A DNA stretch of 64,000 bases from Candidatus Peribacteria bacterium. GTDB taxonomy: Bacteria > Patescibacteriota > Gracilibacteria > UBA1369 > 2-02-FULL-48-14. This document shows, piece after piece, positions 16,927 to 24,593 of this stretch. The number at the start of each line of letters is the position of its first letter. Position 1 is the stretch's first letter. The notes beneath the pieces were generated by a model. That model did not search any database and was not told the origin of the DNA. It saw only the letters and a program-made list of their open reading frames with translations. The translations under genes and the position numbers were made by a program. The stretch covers positions 186,001 to 250,000 of the forward strand of contig CALQZQ010000001.1 in assembly GCA_943349825.1 (NCBI GenBank), written 5' to 3'.

Positions 16927-17891
16927 ATAAAGTAGAGAGTTAAATTCTTTTCGATACGGGAGAGCACGTCGCCGGGCTGTGCCTCAAAGGTTTTCCCGGT
17001 GATCATTTCGTAGGCTTGAATGTATTTTTCGGTGGTTTCACAGATGATTTCTTTCGGAATCGCGGGAATTTCCCCTTCCCCGGTGTAGCCGTGATCGGCG
17101 AGCCAGAGGCGAAGGAATTCCTTGTTGATGTTTTGGGGTTCTTGACCTTGAGCCAGACGCTCTTCGTAAGTCGCAGCGATCCAGAAACGGGAGGAATCGG
17201 GAGTGTGGATTTCATCGATCACCACGATTTCCCCTTCCGGCGTGAAGCCGAATTCGTACTTGGTGTCTACCAGAATCACTCCTTGGCGGGCGGCCACTTC
17301 CACTCCACGGGCGTAGAGCATCAGGGCGTAGCTCGAGAGTTTTTCCCATTGTTCAGCGGTGAGCAGGCCTTGTTCCAAAATTTGTGCAGGAGTGAGGTTC
17401 GCGTCGTGGTCACCGTGCGCCGCCTTGCTGGTGGGCGTGATGATGGGCATCGGAAGTCGTTGATTTTTCTTGAGTCCCTCGGGCAGCACATTGCCACCGA
17501 TGTTGCGTCCGCCCTTCGCGTAAACCGTCCACGCGGAGGTGCTGGTGGAGCCGGTGATGTAGCCGCGCACGATCATTTCCACCATGATGGGCTTGCACTC
17601 CTTCCCCACAATCACTTGAGGGTCCGGGTAGGACTCGATGTAGTTTGGGCAAATGTCCTTGGTGTTTTCAAACCAAAACTGGGTCATGGCGTTGAGCACC
17701 TGACCCTTGAACGGAATGTTCGCGATGATTCGATCGAAGGCGGAAAGACGGTCACTCGTGATGAGGATACGTCGTTGCCCCTGCGTGTAATTGTCCCTCA
17801 CTTTCCCCTCGTAACGGGTTCCCAGGTTCGTAAAATTTGTGCCCGTCAGAACGTGTGGTATCTGTTGGGCAATAACGTCTCGAGGGATCAT
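16923..17891 (-). CDS. purC: SAICAR synthetase
   Basis: PurC joins CAIR with aspartate in an ATP-dependent step. The core begins MIPRDVIAQQIPHVL and carries TRYEGKVRDNYT, RILITSDRLSAFDRI and VDTKYEFGFTPEG. The ATG at 17891 starts the normal family N-terminus. However, the frame stays open for 88 further codons upstream to a TTG at 18155, and those codons encode a basic stretch and a strong membrane helix (LLRPAIVLLLLGWAYFLYNN). That extension would be unusual for a soluble purine enzyme, and its status is uncertain. It is followed by purE and purB. Confidence 0.93.
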   Translation of the reverse strand: MIPRDVIAQQIPHVLTGTNFTNLGTRYEGKVRDNYTQGQRRILITSDRLSAFDRIIANIPFKGQVLNAMTQFWFENTKDICPNYIESYPDPQVIVGKECKPIMVEMIVRGYITGSTSTSAWTVYAKGGRNIGGNVLPEGLKKNQRLPMPIITPTSKAAHGDHDANLTPAQILEQGLLTAEQWEKLSSYALMLYARGVEVAARQGVILVDTKYEFGFTPEGEIVVIDEIHTPDSSRFWIAATYEERLAQGQEPQNINKEFLRLWLADHGYTGEGEIPAIPKEIICETTEKYIQAYEMITGKTFEAQPGDVLSRIEKNLTLYFI

Positions 17892-18181
17892 TTCCGGGGA
17901 TGGGTTAAAGGTGAGGTTATTGTAGAGGAAATAAGCCCAACCCAGCAAGAGTAGAACGATTGCTGGCCGTAAGAGGGGTAATTTTTGGGGCCGGAGAGTC
18001 CCTCGAGGCTGCGGATGAGGATGACGGCGCACGAAGGTTTTGCCCAGCAGGTCTTTGGTGACTTCAAAGGTGGGACGGCTGATGTCAGACAGTGATGACA
18101 GCTGATTTGTGTAGCGTCTTGCCAATTTCGTGTAGTTTTGGTAGTATTTAATCAACCTGGCGCTGTGATTAAGTTACAGTA

Positions 18182-18193
18182 CTCCTGGGTGAC
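18182..18193 (+). repeat. short echo of tRNA-Asp anticodon-arm sequence
   Basis: CTCCTGGGTGAC here is identical to positions 18284-18295 inside the tRNA-Asp gene about 100 bp away, and the match continues as GAC versus AAC. It corresponds to the 3' side of the anticodon arm. It could be a remnant of a duplicated tRNA or a chance match. Confidence 0.4.
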
Positions 18194-18201
18194 GACATGA
18201 G

Positions 18202-18222
18202 CTCCTCGCAAGAGGGGTTTTT
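18202..18222 (+). terminator. hairpin with T-run on plus strand
   Basis: CTCCTC (18202-18207), a GCAA tetraloop and GAGGGG (18212-18217) form a 6 bp stem followed by TTTTTGTTTT. It has terminator form on the plus strand, but no plus-strand gene precedes it; the genes on both sides run leftwards. It may end a small RNA or antisense transcript. Confidence 0.5.
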
Positions 18223-18252
18223 GTTTTGCATCCAAAAAAATGCCCGGTGAGT

Positions 18253-18329
18253 TGGTGGGGCTGACGGGGTTCGAACCCGCAACCTCCTGGGTGACAACCA
18301 GACGCTCTAGCCGATTGAGCTACAGCCCC
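18253..18329 (-). tRNA. tRNA-Asp (anticodon GTC)
   Basis: A complete cloverleaf is on the minus strand: acceptor GGGGCTG with CAGCCCC, a D-arm GCTC/GAGC, an anticodon stem with loop TTGTCAC giving anticodon GTC, and a T-arm GCGGG TTCGAAC CCCGT. The CCA end is encoded (18255-18253) after an A discriminator, whereas bacterial tRNA-Asp more often has G there. It stands alone between the VWA operon and purC. Confidence 0.93.
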
Positions 18330-18410
18330 CAAATTCACCAGGCGAAGAAAGTTTAAGTAGTGCCGTTGGTTGGGTAAAGCAGCGTTTCCATTTTGATCTG
18401 GAAAATCCCG

Positions 18411-18431
18411 CTGTCGGAGTTCCGACGACAG
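18411..18431 (-). terminator. probable terminator after the VWA operon
   Basis: An inverted repeat (CTGTCGG...CCGAC with outer CTG/CAG) lies just beyond the stop of the 18435-19031 gene and is followed on the minus strand by GCGGGATTTTCC. The T-run is weak, so this is a tentative terminator separating that operon from tRNA-Asp. Confidence 0.4.
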
Positions 18432-18434
18432 ATC

Positions 18435-19031
18435 CTAGCTTTTACGCCGACGTGTATAGGCTTTTTGTCCGCTGCTTCCGTTGCTCACTGTCAAAGTGCC
18501 TTCGGCCACCATTTGTTCTAAAATTCTCTTTAGAGCTGACTGCATCCTGTCTATCAAATCGGACGGTGGCTTTCCTTCCTTATTCACCCACACCGAGGCA
18601 ACCGTTATTGTCAGCAAGTCAGAGAAAAAAAGTGTGTCTCTTTGGAGATACTCGAAAGCTCCGAGTAAGACCTCCTTAGGGTGTAGAACACGAACTTGTT
18701 CCATTGCTTTAGTGTGGGTTATTCGAAGCTGTGATCTAACTCCTCTATCCGTATGAATTTCCATCTCATGCGACTCTCCATCCCTGAGGGTAGCTATAAG
18801 TTCCGTATGTGTATTCCAAATTGTTCTGCCGGGACCTTTTACCAGGTCCAGATTTTCCGGACTTCGCTCAACTTTTGAGTGAGAGTCATCTCTGGCGCAA
18901 CTGAATATAATCAGCTCTCTGCCTCCATTCGGCAGGTTGTTCGACATAGAACCTGGTGGATCGTTTGGCTTCACTTCACCAAAGGGCACCCATTCGTCTT
19001 TGATGATGGAAAGATCTACTCGTAAGGGCAT
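18435..19031 (-). CDS. hypothetical protein after VWA protein
   Basis: A 198-residue soluble protein I do not recognise. The N-terminal half has mixed strand character (PLRVDLSIIKDEWVPFG). The C-terminal half is helical and basic, with a segment ALKRILEQMVAEGTLTVSNG that resembles a winged-helix wing followed by a Lys/Arg tail (AYTRRRKS), so nucleic-acid binding is conceivable. It begins 2 bp after the VWA gene and so is probably co-expressed with it. Confidence 0.6.
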   Translation of the reverse strand: MPLRVDLSIIKDEWVPFGEVKPNDPPGSMSNNLPNGGRELIIFSCARDDSHSKVERSPENLDLVKGPGRTIWNTHTELIATLRDGESHEMEIHTDRGVRSQLRITHTKAMEQVRVLHPKEVLLGAFEYLQRDTLFFSDLLTITVASVWVNKEGKPPSDLIDRMQSALKRILEQMVAEGTLTVSNGSSGQKAYTRRRKS

Positions 19032-19033
19032 GA

Positions 19034-20266
19034 CTATTGGAGTTTAGGTTTCCTTCTTTGATTCAACCAAGTGGCAAAAGATCCCGCGATTCCTCCAAGG
19101 GCTAAAAAGAATCCATCTCTTAAAGTGAGCGCCGGCAGATTGAGGCTAAAACTGCTTTCGGTTTCTGGTGTTTCAAGGGCCGTGGGTTCTGGCAGGCTGC
19201 CTTCCAGGATAGCACGTTCAATTACTGAGGCGGGAATATCCACGACACACCTTGCACCTTCCCCGTTTGCCACCACGAATTCTCTTGGGCCCGGTGCATA
19301 GGGATCCTGAGGAACGAAGGCAATCGAAGAGTAGTCTGCTTTGGCGATTTCTGTTCTGAAAATATTCGGCACCCTACCGCTTTGCATGCGACGCACTTCA
19401 CCACCCGTTGAGCGAGCTACGGTCATGAGTGAGGTGAAATCTTCGGACATGCGGGAGGCCCGCAAACTTGGGGCCAGGCTGTAGCTCCTGGAGTACCTGC
19501 CTTGGAATTCAGGAGTTACGGGCTTCTGGACTGTCTTTTTGACCTGCTCTGGGCCGTCGTAAACCAAGTGGACTTGAACGCCTTGAGCTCTTGCTTTTGC
19601 AGCCACCGCGCTTCGGTCTTGTTCGCTGCTTCGTTTGTCTCCTTCGTCGGTCACCAGAATCACGTGTTGCTTATGATCGGGCCCGTCTTTCATTTTTAAA
19701 ATCCTAAGACCTTCTGTGAGTGCGCCCACGTGGTCTTCCTCCTGGTTGGATCCATACCCGTAGCCGCGATAGCCATAGATGCTCTGATTGGCTCCATTAA
19801 CACCAGCTTCAGTGTAATAAATAGTTTCGGCGTTGACTCGAGCATCGGGATAGTGCCTTTCTACTTGAGCGATGATCTGTTGTGTTAAGCCGGCATTGTC
19901 GGTCATGGATCCGGAACCGTCCACGGCCAAAACTATGTCTACTTGCTGATTGAAAATCTCTGTTTCTATTTCGAAATCCTCCAGTAGCCCGCTGGGATAC
20001 ACCTCACCGGTTTCCTCGTTTCTTTCACCCACCAGGATCGCTTCCTCGTTTGAATCCACCGCAGGGCCTTGATTGGGCCACATCAAGCGAACTGTTGGAT
20101 ATTCTCCTAAATCGGCGCTGCAAGTTTCCGGTTCCATCCTTGGACTTATTACAGAAGAAGCCTCTAAGCCATATTGTTCTGACCATTCCACTAAATCATG
20201 TCCCTTGGACATATCCGTGCTTGGTTCACCGGCAAGTGCAATGAGACTTAGGAGTTCAGGATTCAT
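19034..20266 (-). CDS. von Willebrand factor A domain protein, C-terminal membrane anchor
   Basis: A 410-residue protein with a VWA domain: the MIDAS motif DGSGSM at about residue 117 follows VDIVLAV, and HVILVTDEGDKR follows later. These domains bind metal and mediate protein contacts. The C-terminus has one hydrophobic segment (FFLALGGIAGSFATWL) and a basic tail, the layout of a tail-anchored membrane protein. A Tyr/Gly stretch (SIYGYRGYGYGS) interrupts the domain. It is followed 2 bp later by a gene of unknown function. The role is not known; VWA proteins often act with AAA ATPases or in surface adhesion. Confidence 0.8.
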   Translation of the reverse strand: MNPELLSLIALAGEPSTDMSKGHDLVEWSEQYGLEASSVISPRMEPETCSADLGEYPTVRLMWPNQGPAVDSNEEAILVGERNEETGEVYPSGLLEDFEIETEIFNQQVDIVLAVDGSGSMTDNAGLTQQIIAQVERHYPDARVNAETIYYTEAGVNGANQSIYGYRGYGYGSNQEEDHVGALTEGLRILKMKDGPDHKQHVILVTDEGDKRSSEQDRSAVAAKARAQGVQVHLVYDGPEQVKKTVQKPVTPEFQGRYSRSYSLAPSLRASRMSEDFTSLMTVARSTGGEVRRMQSGRVPNIFRTEIAKADYSSIAFVPQDPYAPGPREFVVANGEGARCVVDIPASVIERAILEGSLPEPTALETPETESSFSLNLPALTLRDGFFLALGGIAGSFATWLNQRRKPKLQ

Positions 20267-20328
20267 GTTTTAAAAAAAGAGACCTTTATTAAAACATGAA
20301 TTTTATCTTTCGTCAAGTGACCCTTTGG

Positions 20329-21723
20329 TCATTTGAGAAGTTGAGGAATGTCGGTGAGCGTTACACTACCGTCCAGTGCCAGCGTCGTCCAAGCGTAGGA
20401 GCCATCGTCATTGGGTACTACTGAAGTGCCTTCCGTCATACCTGTGGGGACGTCCCAGCTGCCACTGCCCCACAACACGTAGCGAATGCCATCGGCCGTG
20501 GTGATTTTGTATACGTGCTCTGTGCTGGTGTCCGTAATGAGTTCGACGTCGGTAAAAGGAACGCAGTTTTGCGCGAGCAACTGAAAGGCGTAATAAGATA
20601 GTTTTTTGCTGCCGTCGCTGGTCACTATTCCATAGGAGCGCCAATCGTTGCCGGGGATTTCTGGAGAGCCAATGTAGGTGTGCCAGAAAGCAGCGCTGTC
20701 TCCGTGACCCCAAGCGGTGACGAGGCGGCGGAAGACATCCGCGGCTTGAGTACTTTCACTGTTGGGATAATTGGTGCGCTGAGTGAGCGTGGAGTCCGAG
20801 GTGGAACCGGTTTCCGTGAGCCAAACGCGTTTACCGGTGAGGCCTAAGTCTGTCATGGCAACCGTGAGTGCATCCCGACCTTTCCCCAGGGTCTTCCAAT
20901 CACTGTAGTAATGGTAGTTCATGATATCGAACCATTCGGTTCCTCCCCCTTTGATTACGCCCGGGAGCCAAGTTTCAAGTTGATAAGCGCTCAAACCAGA
21001 TATACCAGGCATGAGGACTACTGCATCGGGATCGTTCGCTTTGATGAGAGCAGAGACTTCTGCGAAGAAAACTCCCTGCTCTTCCGGACTAAAGCCGTCC
21101 TCTGGTGAGTAGATGGGGGCTTGAGTGTCTGCGTTCTTCGCATTGTCGGGTGGAGTGCTGTTCGGATCTTCCGAACGCCAGTGATCCATTTCGTTTCCAA
21201 TTTCCCAATATTTCACATAAGGCCCGTAGCGTTTCACCACGGTTTCCACGTAAGTTTTTGCTTCCGCTCCGACCGTTTTCTGGAAGTCTCCTGAGTCTTT
21301 TGTCCAAGGTGGTGTGGGTGAAGCGTACTGCAGCGCGAAGAGCGTGAGCACCGGTGGCACGGGTGAGCTTTTTATCACTGCATCCGAGCCGGTGAAAATC
21401 CACTCTCCTTCCTGAGGTTCCACCGTACTCCAAGCCACGTCTGCCTTGACGAGTTGACGGTAGCTGTCCGCTCCGAGTGCGGCGAAATCGGTGAAAATGC
21501 TGTCCGGCTGAACATTCTCGGTGGTGGTGTTTAAAGCGTCGAGTGATTTTTTATCTTTTGAAGAGCCGGGACCTTCATCGTTCCAAAAAAAGCGAATGAA
21601 GTTGAGGCCCAGCTGTACGGGCAGGTCCGCGGTAGCAAGACTTGTGGCGGGAGTCACGGCCGTCGGACTTCCGCAGGAACTGAGTAGGGTGAGGATCAAA
21701 AGAAACGGTAGGAGTTTTTTCAT
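20329..21723 (-). CDS. lipoprotein glycoside hydrolase (clan GH-A-like)
   Basis: A 464-residue exported protein with a lipoprotein signal (LLILTLLSSCG, lipidated Cys17). The barrel has the paired acids expected of clan GH-A retaining glycosidases: YWEIGNEMDHW (acid/base Glu) and VWLTETGSTSD (nucleophile Glu). It most resembles the GH39/GH5-type arrangement, but the family and substrate cannot be set from sequence alone. It is the last gene of an operon with DUF3592, an alkyltransferase, ThpR and acylphosphatase. Envelope polysaccharide trimming or scavenging is a plausible role. Confidence 0.78.
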   Translation of the reverse strand: MKKLLPFLLILTLLSSCGSPTAVTPATSLATADLPVQLGLNFIRFFWNDEGPGSSKDKKSLDALNTTTENVQPDSIFTDFAALGADSYRQLVKADVAWSTVEPQEGEWIFTGSDAVIKSSPVPPVLTLFALQYASPTPPWTKDSGDFQKTVGAEAKTYVETVVKRYGPYVKYWEIGNEMDHWRSEDPNSTPPDNAKNADTQAPIYSPEDGFSPEEQGVFFAEVSALIKANDPDAVVLMPGISGLSAYQLETWLPGVIKGGGTEWFDIMNYHYYSDWKTLGKGRDALTVAMTDLGLTGKRVWLTETGSTSDSTLTQRTNYPNSESTQAADVFRRLVTAWGHGDSAAFWHTYIGSPEIPGNDWRSYGIVTSDGSKKLSYYAFQLLAQNCVPFTDVELITDTSTEHVYKITTADGIRYVLWGSGSWDVPTGMTEGTSVVPNDDGSYAWTTLALDGSVTLTDIPQLLK

Positions 21724-21727
21724 GGAC

Positions 21728-22180
21728 TTAGTTTGTTAGAAATACTGAAAGCGCAGCTGCCAAAATGATGAGGCCAATCGCGAGCCCAAAAATACTTCCA
21801 CGATAGTTTTCACCTCTTTCCAGGGCTCCGTAACTGGGTCTATGGGGATTGTACAAAACACTCACTTTTGCGCCCACTGGATATTTTGCCAAGAATTCCT
21901 CGGCTTGGCCTCGGCCAGCGCTGCTACTCCAGACGATTCCGCCGATTCTAATGGTGCTCGCTTGATAACTCACCCCATTTACAGAATATTCAAATCTGAT
22001 TTTAGCCTTGTGGATATTGCTTTTTTTCTTCTTTTTCAATTTTGCCTTAATGATGGTTCCCAAAGTGCTAGGCCAGGATTTACTGGCGTGCCAGTAATGG
22101 ATTTCCCGTAGACTCAGTAAAATCGCCAAACTGGAGAGCAGGGTTCCGACACCTACGGTGATCATTAAGTTGCTATCCAT
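21728..22180 (-). CDS. DUF3592 membrane protein
   Basis: A 150-residue protein with a membrane helix at each end and an extracytoplasmic strand-rich middle: IRFEYSVNGVSYQASTIRIG and then YPVGAKVSVLYNPHRPSYG. This is the pattern of the DUF3592 family, which has no known function. It overlaps the upstream alkyltransferase gene by 8 bp and is followed 4 bp later by the lipoprotein glycosidase. Confidence 0.8.
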   Translation of the reverse strand: MDSNLMITVGVGTLLSSLAILLSLREIHYWHASKSWPSTLGTIIKAKLKKKKKSNIHKAKIRFEYSVNGVSYQASTIRIGGIVWSSSAGRGQAEEFLAKYPVGAKVSVLYNPHRPSYGALERGENYRGSIFGLAIGLIILAAALSVFLTN

Positions 22181-22433
22181 GGATTGAGCTTAGCTTTTCT
22201 TGAGTGAGTTTTTCAATCTTTAAATCCGGGCCACGGTTGTAGCCGCCGGTTTTGCCGTCGCTTCGAATGACGCGGTGGCACGGGATGAAGGGATCGTAGT
22301 TTTGAGTGAGGATGTTGCCGACGGCGCGGTAGGCACGTGGGCTACCGGCGAGCTGGGCCACCTCTTTATAGGTGAGAGTCTTCCCTGCCGGAATCTGCCT
22401 CACCACTTCGTAAACCGCTGTTTTAAAATCCAT
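22173..22433 (-). CDS. single-domain MGMT-like alkyltransferase
   Basis: An 86-residue protein equal to the DNA-binding and active-site domain of O6-alkylguanine-DNA alkyltransferase. It keeps the helix-turn-helix region LTYKEVAQLAGSPRAYRAVG and the active-site motif IPCHRVI with its acceptor cysteine, so it is not an ATL protein, which has Trp at that place. The usual N-terminal domain is absent. It overlaps thpR by 11 bp. Repair or sensing of alkylated guanine is the expected role. Confidence 0.87.
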   Translation of the reverse strand: MDFKTAVYEVVRQIPAGKTLTYKEVAQLAGSPRAYRAVGNILTQNYDPFIPCHRVIRSDGKTGGYNRGPDLKIEKLTQEKLSSIHG

Positions 22434-22980
22434 AAGGAAAGGTTTCGATTTCCTGATACGTGGACCCTTCGGGCGTGAGCACGGATTCGAACAGGGTCGC
22501 TTCGGTCACGGGCAGCGCAGACAGTGCGATGGATTGGAAGGACAGGGTTTTGGGATCGATGCTGGATTTGAGCCGAGCCAAGGTGGCGTGAGGGAGCAGC
22601 TCTTCCTCGTTTTCTTCCAGTTTAGGCAAAATGAGGAGCAGGTAGCGCTTGAGTTCACTGGCAAATTCTTCAAAGGGCAGGCTTTTGGTGTAGCGGAGCC
22701 AAAGCATTTTGGCGCGATTTTTGTTGGGGTAAAGCGTGACGTGCGGGTGGTCGAGCTGGAAGCGTTGCATGCGGCCGCAGACTCCGCGGGTGAGTTCACG
22801 AATTTCAGGCAAGCGAGTGTCCGGCACTTCACCCAGGAACAGAGCGGTGACGTGCATTTTTTCCGCTCCTACCCACTTGGCGTTTTGCAAGGCGGCGTGG
22901 CTTTTGTAAGGTTCGAGAAAGGTCTCGAGCTGGGTGCCGATTTCCGACGGCAGTTTGAAAGCAATAAAAAGTCGTTTCAT
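22423..22980 (-). CDS. thpR: RNA 2',3'-cyclic phosphodiesterase
   Basis: A 185-residue 2H-phosphoesterase of the ThpR/LigT family, which opens 2',3'-cyclic phosphates on RNA. The two HxT motifs are HVTALFLG (His43) and PHATLARLK (His131). The ATG at 22980 gives the typical N-terminus MKRLFIAFKLP and overlaps the acylphosphatase stop by 4 bp; an upstream start in the same frame is less likely. The gene is within the five-gene operon at 20329-23246. Confidence 0.9.
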   Translation of the reverse strand: MKRLFIAFKLPSEIGTQLETFLEPYKSHAALQNAKWVGAEKMHVTALFLGEVPDTRLPEIRELTRGVCGRMQRFQLDHPHVTLYPNKNRAKMLWLRYTKSLPFEEFASELKRYLLLILPKLEENEEELLPHATLARLKSSIDPKTLSFQSIALSALPVTEATLFESVLTPEGSTYQEIETFPYGF

Positions 22981-23246
22981 AGAGTACTGAAGTGATCGAA
23001 TAAACCGCAGGGCTTCATCCACACGTGAGTGAGTTCATCCACGCGGGCGACGTCCGGGCCGCGGCTGGCCCAACCGAGTAGGTTTTGGAGTTTGTCTTCC
23101 TCTCCTTCTGCGATGATGGTCACAGAGCCGTCGTTTTCATTTTTGACATAACCGTTGATCCCCAAGTTTTGTGCCACTTGTTGAGTGGCCGCTCTAAAGG
23201 AGATGCCTTGGACTAATCCGGTGATGTGCATTTCGAGTCGTTTCAT
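22977..23246 (-). CDS. acyP: acylphosphatase
   Basis: An 89-residue acylphosphatase, hydrolysing carboxyl-phosphate anhydrides. The catalytic Arg18 (GISFRAATQQ) and Asn36 (GYVKNENDGSV) are in place, and the fold length is normal. It is the first gene of a five-gene operon and divergent from purA; TAGACT ends 7 nt before its ATG and is a candidate -10 for a leaderless transcript. Confidence 0.92.
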   Translation of the reverse strand: MKRLEMHITGLVQGISFRAATQQVAQNLGINGYVKNENDGSVTIIAEGEEDKLQNLLGWASRGPDVARVDELTHVWMKPCGLFDHFSTL

Positions 23247-23275
23247 TGTTGAGAGTCTAGCATATGTTTGCTCGC

Positions 23276-23305
23276 TTGACAGGGAGTGAGTAAAACCGAT
23301 AAATT
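23276..23305 (+). promoter_or_regulatory. purA promoter
   Basis: A perfect -35 TTGACA (23276-23281) and TAAATT (23300-23305) are 18 bp apart. The -10 ends 7 nt before the purA ATG at 23313, leaving no room for a Shine-Dalgarno sequence in the transcript. An upstream GTG (23286) in the same frame lies inside the promoter and is therefore unlikely to be used. Confidence 0.7.
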
Positions 23306-23312
23306 GACGCTA

Positions 23313-24593
23313 ATGGCACCTATACCCTACACCGTAGTACTTGGAGCTCAATGGGGAGATGAAGGGAAAGGGAAATTGGTGGACATTTTGAGTAAGGATT
23401 TTGACATTGTGGCACGAGCCACCGGCGGCGCCAATGCGGGCCACACGGTTTATTTTAATGAAGGCGGCGTGACGAAAAAATTCGTGTTTCATCTTTTGCC
23501 GAGCGGAATTTTGTACCCGCACGTGAACTGCGTGATTGGAAACGGACTGGTGCTGCACGTGGGCAGCATGTTTGAAGAAATCGAGGCATTAAAAGTGCAG
23601 GGTTACGACGTGGAGTCCCGTGTGAAAGTCTCCGACCGCGTAGCGCTTTTGTTCGACTACCATAAACTCATCGATGGCGCTCAGGAAGATTCTAAGGGCG
23701 GAGCTAAAGTGGGAACCACACGACGCGGAATTGGGCCGGCCTACTCGGATAAAATCAACCGACGAGGCTTGCGCCTTTGCGACCTAGCCAATTGGGATAG
23801 CTTTGTGGAAAAATACAGCGCGAATGTGGCTTGGCACCAAAAAGTGTATGGATTTGAGTACGATGCTGAAACGGAGTTGAACGGGCTCAAGGCTGTGCGC
23901 AACCGACTCTTGGCCATGAAAGTGGATGCGGCCTTTGTTTTGAATTCAGCGATTACTGCCGGCAAAAAAGTACTGGTGGAAGGCGCAAATGCGACTTTGC
24001 TGGACATCGATCACGGTACTTATCCTTTTGTGACTTCCTCCAATCCCAGCATTGGTGGCGTGTTCACAGGAACAGGTTTAAATCCGCGATTTTTGGGTGA
24101 AAACATTGGAATCGTAAAGGCCTACATGACTCGCGTGGGCAGCGGGCCCTTCCCTACGGAACTCACCGATGCGCTCGGGGATTCCATTCGTGAAGCGGGC
24201 GGCGAATATGGTTCCACCACCGGGCGTCCTCGACGTTGCGGTTGGTTCGACGTGCCCATGACCAAATATTCCGTGATGGTGAATGGATTTAGCTGTTTGA
24301 ATCTCACGAAGCTTGATGTGCTCGATGACTTGGACGAAATCAAAGTGGCCGTGGGCTATTCGCTCGATGGTCAAAAGTTGGAATCCATCCCCGCTTCACT
24401 GGAAGACTTGGCGCGTGTGGAAGTGACTTACGAAAATCTGCCCGGTTGGAAAGTTTCTTTGAAAGAGGTCACCGCTTGGGATGCGCTGCCGGAGAATGCA
24501 AAAAAATACGTGCTCCGTTTGGAAGAGCTGCTCGGCTGTCCCTTCAAATACATTGGGGTGGGACAACGCCGTGATCAGCTGCTGGTGCGCTAG
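23313..24593 (+). CDS. purA: adenylosuccinate synthetase
   Basis: PurA condenses IMP with aspartate using GTP, the first step towards AMP. The phosphate loop WGDEGKGK is at residues 14-21, followed by GGANAGHTVYF. GTTRRGIGPAYSDK, LLDIDHGTYPFVTSSNP and TTGRPRRCGWFD are all family signatures. The 426-residue length is normal. The ATG at 23313 is chosen from the promoter position and because MAPIPYTVVLGAQWGDEG is the family N-terminus. The stop is shared with the convergent SLH gene (4 bp overlap). Confidence 0.96.
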   Translation: MAPIPYTVVLGAQWGDEGKGKLVDILSKDFDIVARATGGANAGHTVYFNEGGVTKKFVFHLLPSGILYPHVNCVIGNGLVLHVGSMFEEIEALKVQGYDVESRVKVSDRVALLFDYHKLIDGAQEDSKGGAKVGTTRRGIGPAYSDKINRRGLRLCDLANWDSFVEKYSANVAWHQKVYGFEYDAETELNGLKAVRNRLLAMKVDAAFVLNSAITAGKKVLVEGANATLLDIDHGTYPFVTSSNPSIGGVFTGTGLNPRFLGENIGIVKAYMTRVGSGPFPTELTDALGDSIREAGGEYGSTTGRPRRCGWFDVPMTKYSVMVNGFSCLNLTKLDVLDDLDEIKVAVGYSLDGQKLESIPASLEDLARVEVTYENLPGWKVSLKEVTAWDALPENAKKYVLRLEELLGCPFKYIGVGQRRDQLLVR

